Positions 14,401 to 23,542 of a DNA stretch of 64,000 bases are shown here, in pieces. The notes under the pieces were generated by a model. The model ran no database searches. It saw only the letters and a program-made list of their open reading frames with translations, and was not told the origin of the DNA. The DNA comes from Smittia aterrima (Eukaryota > Arthropoda > Insecta > Diptera > Chironomidae): assembly GCA_033063855.1 (NCBI GenBank), contig CP093830.1, positions 9,610,854-9,674,853 of the forward strand, written 5' to 3'. The translations under genes and the position numbers were made by a program. How positions within the stretch are numbered: the first letter of the stretch is position 1; each line of letters starts with the position of its first letter.

Positions 14401-16387
14401 GTTTATAATTTATCGGAAAGCAACGGAGAATGCCGCAATTAAAAAGCGGAAAACTGAGTGACGAGCAATAAACTCAAGCTCTAAGTTTCACGTGTCTCGC
14501 AGCGCTTCACACTTGAAACATTCTCAATGTCGGCAGATTGACAAAAGCGAAAACGAAAATGGCGTCGCTTTGTGAGAAATGTCAATGTGAATGACAATTG
14601 TGTGTGTCGAGTCTTCTTGATTCGATAATTTATTCACCCTCGAAGCGAATCAACAACGTTAGGAACCCTACGAAAACTAAATGGAACGTTATTAATACAG
14701 AGAACTCTGCCCCTGAGCCACTGATATCGAAGCATTGTAGTCAACATATTGCAAACTGCTGGGGCGACGAGCATACGTGAAATGTTTACTTTGAGGGAGA
14801 GAGCCAGATTTAATTGAAATATGAAACGTGTGCAATTTATCTTTTGTGTCGACACACCGAAAGCGAGAGCTTGTCTAAATCTTCTCGTCGAATAATTGAT
14901 ACTTTATTATTAAATGAATTATTTCGAGGATTTGGAACGAATCTGTTGTCCCTTGGTGAAATCATTTCAAAGTTCCGTAAAAAATCTCATTTAATTCAGA
15001 TTATTTTCATGGTTCTGACACAAGTAATGAACTCTCCCTAAGCGCGAAGGTCTTCCACCCTCGTTTGCTCGGAAAACTAAAAGCAATTTCCACAGAATGA
15101 AACGGAGTCAGCATCAATATCCATCCTCGCATCCCTTCTGCTCAGATTCTAATCCAATCCTCGGGAAATAAATTAAAATGTCGTATCAGTTTCCATCATC
15201 ATCCGAATTGAATGAGAAAACACATTGGAAGTGATGGCTTAAAAAAAATGTCGACGGAGAGAGAGATAAATTAATTTTCCTCGAGGGAGACTTGCGGGAT
15301 TTTGATGGAAGACTGTAAAGTTTTCCGTGATTGACGAAACAAATTTGAAACAAGAAAAATAAATGATTCGCTTCAAGTTCGAAAGTTCGAGACTTTCAGT
15401 TTCATCATCTCAAAAGTTTTTAGTGTTAAAACAGACAGAAAAACTTTTTCTCTATAAATATTTAAATTACAGAACAATTTTCTATCCGGGCGTGATATTC
15501 GAAGCCGAGATGGAAAAGTTTCTGCTCACCCCACGCTCCTCGTTCCTCTCAACATCAATCTTCTGTCTCCTTGCTCATTTTTTTTCACAGCTTGGAGCAT
15601 TCACCGAAATAAGAATCATGAAAATTTCCCTCATTTCTTGTTATTCAACATGGATTCATGTTCTGGAAAACATTTCGCAGCGAACGGGAAAAAATGTAAT
15701 AATAACTTTTTTTTCTGTTGCCTGCCTCGAACCGTGAGCGAAAGTAAAGAATTTCTCGAATAAAAAACAACGACGACGACATTACAAGCGCAAAAATCCC
15801 CCTCGGTGAAGAAGCGAAACGAGAAGAGGGAAAATCTCGACTTGGGTTTCATGTTATAAATGCTCGACTTCATTTTCCAGGAAACTCTTCGAGTGAAATT
15901 TTCTTTCATCGCCGTATCAAGCAATGCTGCGCTGAAAATTCTTCTCAACTTCCTGGTTGCCTTGGAAACGCCACTTGGGGTGTTAAGCTTCGCCATATTT
16001 ATATTTGCGAAGAGGGTGTCTATACCCAAACACCCTCGCTTGTGTACGAAAAAAAATAAATGGTTGAAGCAAGCGAGAGTGAGTTGGCGTCGTTGTGTGT
16101 TTGCGTGCTTTTGGCTTCGCTTCGCATTCAACGAGGAGTGTGTGTATGTGAAAAAAAGTTTGCGCTAGATATCACAACCGAAATGTTTCGCAAACTCGAG
16201 GGTGATTTTAATGGATCCGCTATCAGCTTCAAATCTCTACAATTCCGAGAGGGCTGTGTTTTCTCGAGAGGGATTTAAATGAAATTGAAGCGTGAGGGTT
16301 TCGCCTTTCCATTTTAATTAAATTTCAGCTTTGAAAGTCATTTTAATGGATAAAAACATTTTTTCTTCTTTGGGAATCTGATTCCAA

Positions 16388-18025
16388 TCAACAAGCGTCG
16401 CGCATCTCAGTAGCGATTTCTTGAATCGAGTTGTTTGCTGTGCTCATGCTGATGCATTTGTTGTCGAGGAAATCAGCTAATTGAAGCTTCGTCAAAGGCA
16501 TAAACAAATTGATTTCGATAGTTGCGAGACGATTGTTGTTCATCGAGAGACTAAGGAGATTTCTCAAGCTTTCAAAAGTATTTCCCTGAAGTTCCTCGAT
16601 CAAGTTGTCGTTGAGTCGAAGCATCTGGAGTTTGTCCAAGCCATTAAATCCTCTTCGTTCAACTTTCTTGATTTGATTAAAAGACAAATCTAGTTCTTGA
16701 AGATTCTTCAAGTTTACAAAAGCGTCAGTTGGAACTTCGTGGATGACACTTCGATTCAAACTGAGATAAACCAAATTTGTGAGACTTTCGTAAGCTTGAA
16801 GATCGATTGAGAAGATTCCAGTGAAAGACACAGCGAGATGAGTCAAGTTTGTGAAATAGTTGGCGAGATTCATTGGCATGAAGAGAACTTGTTGTTCGGT
16901 AATTGTTAGCGATTTCACTTGACCAAGAATCACAACGAAATTGTTTTGTCTCGTCACCAATCGAATCTCGGTATGCGGAAGCGTAATTTTCAAATCCACA
17001 GCATCGCAAGCATCAATTCCTTCGTCTTTACACATTAAATCGGTAACTGGATTCTTCAAATCGCCAGGAATGTATTTCGTATCTGTTTTCTTATTCGCTT
17101 CAAGAAGATGCTTCGTGGCTGCGGCGAGATTTCCTTCGACGAGCTTCAATTTGTTTTCAGCCATTAACAACTTTTCATTGAGCTCACTGCGTTCGTTTCT
17201 CGCAATGTCCATGATATCAATCTTCCTTGGTCGCGAGCAATTTGAATTCAGTTGCTTTTCAATTGTTTGTCGATCCCATCGAGTTCCGGCGAAAGCGTCG
17301 ATGCATTTGTTGTCGTTGAAATTTATTTTAGCGATTTTCGAGAGCGGATCTAAAATGTTTTCGCCGATATACTTCAACTTGTTTCGGCTGAAAACGACGA
17401 TAAGAAGTTCAGTGTTGTACTCAAACAAATCTGATTCGAGGAATTCGATTTCGTTGTTTGCCAGCCAAAGTTCTTGGAGTCTCACTAAAGGCTTAAGATC
17501 CGATTGGCTAAGGGTCTTCAGTGACGCGTTGAAAATCTCAATTCCTAATAATTTCGGAAAGAAAGTGCCGAGCTCATGAGGGAATTTCATAACTTTCTGG
17601 TGTCTAGAGATGAAGGCTGTCACATTCGGTTCCGCACGGTAACTTCCATCTACACTGCTGATGATGTTACTCGATGTTGTTCTGATTGAGAACTCTTGTG
17701 CCATGCATGCGTCGCCTGCAGCGTAACGCCAATGAACGACTTCATATTTGCACTTCAAATCAAAGGCAGCAGATTCGTTGAAGAGCGACAAACTCAACAA
17801 GAAAACGGCATAGAGAATTCTGAAAAGATTTTATGAATGAGCTGTTATCAAAACGCAATATAAAGTCTCTAAAAAGGTCAAAAAGGTCAAGATTGTTTGA
17901 AACTTCAAGGTTACAGTTTCGTTGTCAATAAAAATAATCAAGTTAAAGCTCGATTTATCAAGTTTTGTAATTGATATCGCGCACTTCGGTTTAAATTTCG
18001 TGAAATTCATCGCAGCTCACCTCAT
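16388..18025 (-). CDS. Secreted two-module leucine-rich-repeat protein
   Basis: Predicted extracellular protein of 478 residues; partner unknown. Two coding exons: a 5-nt first exon (18021-18025, ATG plus AG) and 16388-17819, joined across a 201-bp intron. The splice gives a start MRILYAVFLLSLSLF, a clear signal peptide that exon 2 alone lacks. An N-terminal LRR block (about residues 80-180) ends in a DNKCID-like Cys cap. Then comes a charged, probably coiled-coil segment (about 200-260) and a second, longer LRR block (about 300-470) ending in a similar DNKCIS cap. Consensus LRR steps are clear, for example LQELWLANNEI and LQELDLSFNQI. There is no transmembrane helix after the signal peptide. 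LRR proteins with coiled coils occur in mosquito immunity (LRIM/APL1), but the order here differs and I do not claim orthology. It lies upstream of the protease-homologue cluster on the same strand. Confidence 0.85.
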
Positions 18026-18714
18026 TCTTTCTCCACTTGTTCTTAACAAAAATATTTAATTAAACTCGCTAAGCAAACTGATTGTTTGCAAGCTTAAACA
18101 TAAACTGAGCACGTTCCAAAATTGAAATAAAATTGATAAAGAATTTTCGGCAATGTCTCTCGCATCTCGCTAATGAAGAAAATAATTGAGATTCTAATTT
18201 TATTTGCTCTTTTAAGTTTTCTTATGAAATTTACGTATTTAATTGATTGGAATATTTTTCGCGATATTCTAAGAAATAGATTTGTGCATTGATAAGATAA
18301 AACTTTGTTAGACAATGGCTGACCATTCCCTTGACATCCCTTTGACATCCTTTTTTATTTTCCCACAAAGTGCCATCTGCAATTCTGTTTCAATAACTCG
18401 AAAGCTTTTATGCTTAAAGCTTATTTTTATGTTTGAAAAGAGCAAATATCCGTTTATGCTGTGAAAAAATATTTTGCTACTCACTAGAATGTGTTGCTAT
18501 TCGACTTTCTACTCACTAGCAAAAATTAAAAGCTTTTGAGTATTTGTGAGAATGATTCTTCGTGTCTGTCTTCGAAAGATATCAGATTCACACGAATGCA
18601 TTGTGAATCAATCTTTCAGAGTCCCAATCTTATCATGATTGAAAAAGTGAGTAATGCCACCAAAATTTCATTTTTAATTTTATTTATAAATGTTTTTAAC
18701 ATTTTTCAAGTCAA
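18026..18714. other. Intergenic spacer with short repeats
   Basis: AT-rich DNA between the LRR gene start and the 3' end of the first protease homologue. It holds a compact repeat pair at 18472-18524 (listed separately). The first protease homologue probably takes its poly(A) site here, since a minus-strand AATAAA lies just past its stop codon near 18680. Nothing else recognisable. Confidence 0.5.
18472..18524. repeat. Short direct repeat inside inverted ends
   Basis: CTACTCACTAG occurs twice (18477-18487 and 18509-18519). The whole element is bounded by TTTTGCTA (18472-18479) and its reverse complement TAGCAAAA (18517-18524). It could form a small stem-loop. No known element recognised. Confidence 0.6.
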
Positions 18715-19550
18715 TTAAACTTGATTTGCTAGGATCCAAGGAAGGAAGCTCGTAACTCGTGTGTAAGCTGTTGGTGACATTTGACCGCATGGTGGATGCA
18801 TAGTCAGAATACCAACGAGTGTGTCGACGCGACGATAGTTGAGAACGAAAGGATTTCCAACATCGCCATGACATCCACTTGATCGTTCAATTGCGTCTTC
18901 AGCACAAAAGCCGTTAGCTGTGTTGATATTGAAGAAGGTTGTGCAACGAGTATTTCCATTTGTTCTTTGATATCCCCGATTCAAGAATTGAGATGGACCA
19001 GTAGCGGCATTTGAAGTGAATCCAAAACCTACGAACATTCCTTCCTCAAACTCATTTGGAAGAACCATCTGAGGATTTGTCGTTGGTGGAAGATTAATGA
19101 CTGAAATTTCTGCCGAGAGAATAACAGGATTTAAAAGCCGAATTATAGCAATGTCGTTGGCACGAGTTGTTGGATTGTATTCAGGATGAACGCGGTTGCC
19201 AGGCATGTCAACGACTTGCTGTCTCATTAAATCTCTGTTTGTGGATCCCAAATGAACCGAGACATTGTGAAAACTGTGAGAGAGACAGACATTGAAAGAA
19301 TTTGTTCAAATTTAAAATATAATTAAGAAATTTACCCATGGACATTCGTAGCTGCTGTCAAAACATGTCGGTTTGTAATCAATGCTCCTCCACCGAAAAA
19401 TCCAGCTCCTTGTATATTGAAGTATTGCACGTAAGCAAAGTATGGAGCAGATTGGCTGCGAATTCCATTAATGATGAAAGGAGAAATCTCCTCAAATGCT
19501 GACAATGAGCCAACAGCCAAACACAAAGTCACAAAAACTAATAACTTCAT
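18715..19550 (-). CDS. Serine protease homologue 1 (catalytically dead)
   Basis: Chymotrypsin-fold (S1) secreted protein, 257 residues, expected to bind or regulate rather than cleave. Exons 19336-19550 and 18715-19273, joined in phase 2 across a 62-bp intron. Signal peptide MKLLVFVTLCLAVGSLSA, then IINGI at the usual mature N-terminus, but with no Arg/Lys before it, so no trypsin-type activation site. At the catalytic His position the motif reads LTAATNV (normally TAAHC). The Asp motif NDIAIIRL is kept. At the nucleophile the sequence is CHGDVGNPF where active enzymes have GDSGGP, so Ser is Val. The His-loop disulfide is also missing, while the Cys pairs around the Ser region remain. Intron position and style match the next three genes. 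A member of the local family but the most divergent in sequence from copies 2 and 3. Confident in family and inactivity; role unknown. Confidence 0.9.
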
Positions 19551-19613
19551 TGTAAGCTTCTTATCACCACCGAAGTCAAACGAATATTAACTAAACGCTA
19601 ACGGTGGCAAAGA

Positions 19614-19623
19614 AATTTATATG
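19614..19623 (-). promoter_or_regulatory. Probable TATA box, protease homologue 1
   Basis: On the minus strand this reads CATATAAAT, 64-73 bases before the ATG at 19550. Comparable TATA-like motifs sit before copies 3 and 4, so the position is consistent. The transcription start itself cannot be fixed from sequence. Confidence 0.5.
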
Positions 19624-19852
19624 AAACAAACGAGATATCGTTGACGAATCGTTAGATAAAATTGTTATCGTGTCTTGTCTCTTTTGCGATAATTGATTCA
19701 GCGAAGAGCGAAACCTCTGTCAAAATTAAAGTTCGATATAGATAACGATCTTAGATAATCGATTTTTTCAAGAACGCAAAAAGTTTGCAATTGAATTTCG
19801 AACAATTTTATTTAATTGATCAATTTCTTTATTAAGCAATCGTCATTGCGTC

Positions 19853-20720
19853 TTAAACATTAGCAGTGTCTCTGATCCATTCACGGTAAGCTGAAACTCG
19901 TGTGAACATTGATGGCTCCGAAGGAGTTGTTGCGAGTGGATGACAAATTTGAATCGAAGCAATTCCAGTTACAACCTCAACGCCACGATCGAGAGTGATG
20001 AATGGGTTGCTGATGTCATCAACACAAATGTCGCTTCTCAAGCGTTGGTCTTCAGCACAGAATTGAGTAGCATGGACATGACCGGTGTGACGTTGAGAGC
20101 AGCGATTTGTATGAACAACTCGCATGAATGCAGCAGCAAGAGTATCTGTCAATAAAGAAATTCAGTTTTCTTTCATTTCGAGAGTCATTTCAATTTTTTT
20201 TACTTTGATGAGAATTTCCTGGCCATCCACCAAATCCTAATGCGGTTCCTTGTTCATTCTCATAAGGCAAAGTTCGAGTAGGTAATGGGATTGGCTGAAC
20301 AAGCCTATCGAAAACGAGATCAGCATTCAGAAGAACGATTCCAATGTCGTTCAAGCGAGGTGAAGCTTGGTAGTTCAAATGTAAAAATCTGTTTAGAACA
20401 ATCACTTGTCGTTGAGTCTGTCTCGTTGTGCTTCCAACATAAACATTCAAAGTTGTGAATTGAGGAGAGAGAACGAATCCTGATGTAAGAATATGACGAT
20501 GACTGATGATACTTCCTCCTCCTTGACCGCCTTGTGGGTTTGGCGCTGCTGTCAGATATTGAATTCGGGCAATGTAAGGAGCGTCCAACCAGTTCACTCC
20601 ATTGATGATAGCTTCTGTTGACTAAGCGAGGAGTTACTTCACTTTTGAGTCATCTAAATCTATTTTTAATCTCACCAAGACAAAAGCCGCTAAAACCAAA
20701 AAGACTGCAGATAATTTCAT
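19853..20720 (-). CDS. Serine protease homologue 2 (catalytically dead)
   Basis: S1-fold secreted protein, 251 residues, not expected to be proteolytic. Exons 20676-20720, 20204-20621 and 19853-20145. Exon 1 encodes only MKLSAVFLVLAAFVL, the signal peptide. Exon 2 opens STEAIINGV, so signal peptidase cleavage after STEA would leave IING as the mature N-terminus with no zymogen propeptide. The His site reads LTSGFVL (His replaced by Phe). Asp is kept in RLNDIGIVLL. The Ser site reads CVDDISNPF (Ser replaced by Ile). Cys pairs of the 168-182 and 191-220 type remain; the His-loop pair is absent. It has a Gly/Gln-rich insertion after the first strand. Nearly a duplicate of copy 3, including intron positions and the start of intron 1. 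Known family logic says such homologues act as cofactors, decoys or binders; which one is unknown. Confidence 0.9.
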
Positions 20721-21019
20721 CGTTGTTCACGCCCTGGCTGAGTAACACAAAATGATGAGAAAACCTCGAAATAAATATCAAATCAAGAAAAAATAAAAAT
20801 CAGTAAGATTCGAAATCTAATCAATTAATCTCTTCAGAAGCTTAATTTTTCTATCAAACGAGTAGTCTAGTGAGTAGAATGAAACGAAATCGATAAAAAC
20901 TTTTTTCAATATTTCCAAGCTTTTGCCAAAAGCTGGGTTGATAGAATTCAAAAAATAATTTCGTTTTGCTTTAGAAATAAATCGATTTTATTTCTTTCCT
21001 AAACAATTTGTGTTGTGGG

Positions 21020-21875
21020 TTAAACATGAATAGTTTCTCTGATCCATTCACGGTAAGCAGAAACTCGTGTGAACATTGAAGGCTCCGAAGCACTTTGTGG
21101 AAGTGGATGACAAATTTGAACCGAAGCGATTCCAGTTACAACCTCTAAGCCACGATCGAGAGTGATGAATGGATTGCTAACATCCTCAGCACAGAAGTCG
21201 CTTCTCAAGCGTTGGTCTTCAGCACAGAATTGATTGGCAACGACATGAGTTGGGTGACGTTGAGTGCAACGATCTGCAGGAACAACTCGCATGAATGCAG
21301 CAGCGAGAGTATCTGAGAACGAAGAATTTCAGTTTTAATTCTTTTTGAGAAATAATTCAAAGCTTTTACTTGCGTGAAGGTTGCCTGGCCATCCACCAAA
21401 TCCTAAGGCAGTTCCTTGTTCATTGTCCAAAGGTAAAGTTCGAGTAGGTAAAGCGATTGGTTGAACAAATCTGTCAAAATTGAGGTTACCCTGCAATTGA
21501 ATAATTCCAATGTCGTTCAAGCGAGGTGAAGCTTGGAAGTTTGGATGAACGAATCTGTCTACAACATTCACTTGTCGTTGAGCCTGTCTCGTTGTGCTTC
21601 CAAGAAAAACAGCCAAGTTATTAAATTGAGGAGAAATAACGAATCCTGATGTAAGAACATGGTGATGACTGATGATACTTCCTCCTCCTTGACCGCCTTG
21701 TCCCTGGTTATTCATATATTGGATTCGAGCAATGTAAGGAGCGTTCACCCAGTCAACTCCATTGATGATTGCTTCTGTTGACTAAGCGAGAAGTTACATC
21801 TTAGTCATCGAAAACATTTTTTATCCTTACCAAGAAGAAAGCCGTTAAAACCAAAAAGACAGCAGACACCTTCAT
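21020..21875 (-). CDS. Serine protease homologue 3 (catalytically dead)
   Basis: S1-fold secreted protein, 249 residues. Exons 21831-21875, 21370-21781 and 21020-21312, same layout as copy 2. Signal peptide MKVSAVFLVLTAFFL is followed by STEAIINGV. The His site is LTSGFVI (Phe instead of His), Asp is kept in RLNDIGIIQL, and the Ser site reads CAEDVSNPF (Val instead of Ser). It keeps the insertion rich in Gly and Gln seen in copy 2. The downstream part, with SEPSMFTRVSAYREWI, is the normal C-terminal helix of the fold, so the gene is full length and not a degraded relic. All splice sites and the reading frame are intact, which argues the loss of catalysis is selected rather than decay. Confidence 0.9.
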
Positions 21876-22559
21876 CGCTTGACTGATTAACTCGAAATGA
21901 TGAGAAAAACCCCGAACCCAAAATTATTTATAAAAGAAAATTCACTTAGATTCGAAATCTAATCAATTCATGTTTCGCTATCACAAATGACAACTCCTGT
22001 CTCGATAAAAGTAAAAACGGAATTCACAAAACAGAAGTGAAGATAGAACACTCTGATTGCATTTCAATGAAAAAACTTCGTTGCATTATTGAAGAGCTCT
22101 CAGTCAGTTCGCGTACGTGAAAGAAATCAGAATTCTTCCTGGAAATCTTTGATCCAGCTGTCGACCGACCCTTTTCAAGGAAATAAATCCCAAAAGAAAA
22201 CCTCAGCTTTACTTCGAGAGAAATAAACTTTTAAGCATTCGCATTAACGAGTTTTTTCTTCGAGATACTTCCTGCGAAAGCAACGATGAAGAAACCACAA
22301 ATCTAAACAACATTTTCTTCTTGCGTCATGACAATGTCTGAAATAAATTGAGTTCGATCAATATTCTTTATCACGGTGACTCGTTATCGAGTTTCCGAGA
22401 AAATGATGTTGACGATACGTCGAGAAGGAAGTTAAAATTCGATTCGATTCTGGAATTAGATCGATGGGATTCGATTTAAATTTCGTGTAATTGGTTTCAT
22501 TGAAACAACGTAAAAGTAAATTCTAGAAATATTTTACTTCAAAAAGCTTCAATTTAATT
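21876..22559. other. Intergenic spacer between protease homologues 3 and 4
   Basis: AT-rich DNA of about 680 bases that holds the promoter of copy 3 and the 3' flank of copy 4. No further gene, repeat or RNA was seen. Confidence 0.5.
21925..21935 (-). promoter_or_regulatory. Probable TATA box, protease homologue 3
   Basis: Minus strand reads TTTTATAAATA about 50-60 bases before the ATG at 21875. Good match to a fly core promoter; the start site is not resolved. Confidence 0.5.
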
Positions 22560-23542
22560 TTAAATTCCTGTCTCGGATTGAATCCAAGTACGAAAAGCTC
22601 CAATTCTTGTGTAGAGACTTGGTCGACTTTCACATCCTGGCAATGAACCGAGTCCAACCTGGAATTTAAATCGATTTTTAAGAAGTTTCTTCAACTTTAA
22701 GCTCTTGCAAAACTTACTAAGAACTCTACATCTCTCGAAACCATTGTTATAGCTCCTCCCTTTAAAGTTTTTCAGTTTATGTTAAAGTTTAGTTTCTAAT
22801 TGAGAAATGGGATAATTTATTTTCTTACCTGATCACCAAGGCAAAAGTTTGACGCTTGTTCATTGTCATGGGCACAGAAATGTTGATTCAAGTCAGCGCC
22901 CGGGTAAATGTTTATACAAACGTCATTCGGCATGACTCTTACATGAGCTGCTTGAAGATTTTCTTCACCTTCATTGCCGATGGTGGCATTTCCTGCGAAA
23001 CCCAAAATCATTCCCTGAGTGTTAACAAAAGGCTTACTCTGAGCCATTGCAGTCAAAGCCGGAAGGAATATTGGGAAAATGTGAGTTGACAGTGGAACAG
23101 GTGTATTGAGATGAATGATCGCGATGTCATTGACTCTAACGTTGTTGGCTTCTGAGAAATTTGGATGTGCCACTGCACGATTCGATTGAACTGTCGTGTG
23201 TCTAGATCGTCGATTCGATCCAAGACCAACTCTCCAGTTTGTGAAACTGTGAAGTAAATTAAATTAAAATAAAATTGAATAAAGTTTCTCTATTTACCCC
23301 TGAACGTTTGCTGCACATGTAAGGACGTGTAAAGGTGAAATCAGAGCACCTCCACCGTAGAAACTCATTTGAGCGTTAGCGAACGTGACATAAGCGTAAT
23401 ATGGCATGTTAATCATGAGTTCTGAGCTTGTCATTGCGTTACAGAACTGCAAAGAACAAAGTCAAACAAAACATTTCTCGTTTAAAACGATTATCTACTC
23501 AACCGCAATTTGAAGCGCCAACAGTACGACGAAGAACTTCAT
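22560..23542 (-). CDS. Serine protease homologue 4 (catalytically dead)
   Basis: S1-fold secreted protein, 248 residues, five exons: 23504-23542, 23298-23446, 22829-23246, 22718-22759 and 22560-22658. The 42-nt and 99-nt final exons were found by requiring phase-0 GT-AG junctions, and they restore the Ser region and C-terminal helix. Signal peptide MKFFVVLLALQIAFCNA. Unlike the others it has no I-x-N/G-G start for the mature chain. The His site reads LTCAANV (Asn in place of His), Asp is kept in VNDIAIIHL, and the nucleophile motif is CLGDQGGAI (Gln in place of Ser, while the flanking Gly-Asp and Gly-Gly are normal). It is the copy closest to a standard protease around the active site apart from the two substitutions. 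The C-terminus YTRIGAFRTWI is typical. Confidence 0.88.

Larger units (their letters stand above)
1..16387. other. Long gene-poor stretch, no supported gene
   Basis: I find no coding region I would defend here. Open frames reach 166 codons (minus strand, 15631-16131) but none shows a recognisable domain, paired splice sites or conserved motif, and several overlap one another on opposite strands. The DNA is complex rather than repetitive, apart from short trinucleotide runs listed separately. Compared with the tightly packed 16-56 kb part, this is either intergenic regulatory DNA or a large intron of a gene whose exons lie outside the window. The sequence alone does not separate these. Confidence 0.6.
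19853..21875 (-). repeat. Tandem gene duplication (copies 2 and 3)
   Basis: The segments 19853-20720 and 21020-21875 are direct repeats. Coding sequence matches closely along the whole length, both have three exons with identical phases, and the intron 1 / exon 2 junction (ACTAAGCGAG on the plus strand) is shared. Copies 1 and 4 are far more diverged. This points to a recent unequal crossing-over event. Confidence 0.85.

Noticed and set aside
15631..16131. 166-codon minus-strand frame
   Set aside because: Low-complexity Phe/Lys/Arg composition, overlaps a 102-codon frame on the other strand, no motif or homologue recognised.
16941..17579. 212-codon plus-strand open frame opposite the LRR gene
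   Set aside because: Antisense shadow of a leucine-rich coding sequence; composition (Ser/Phe/Leu-rich) is what antisense of LRR codons gives, with no domain or splice sites.
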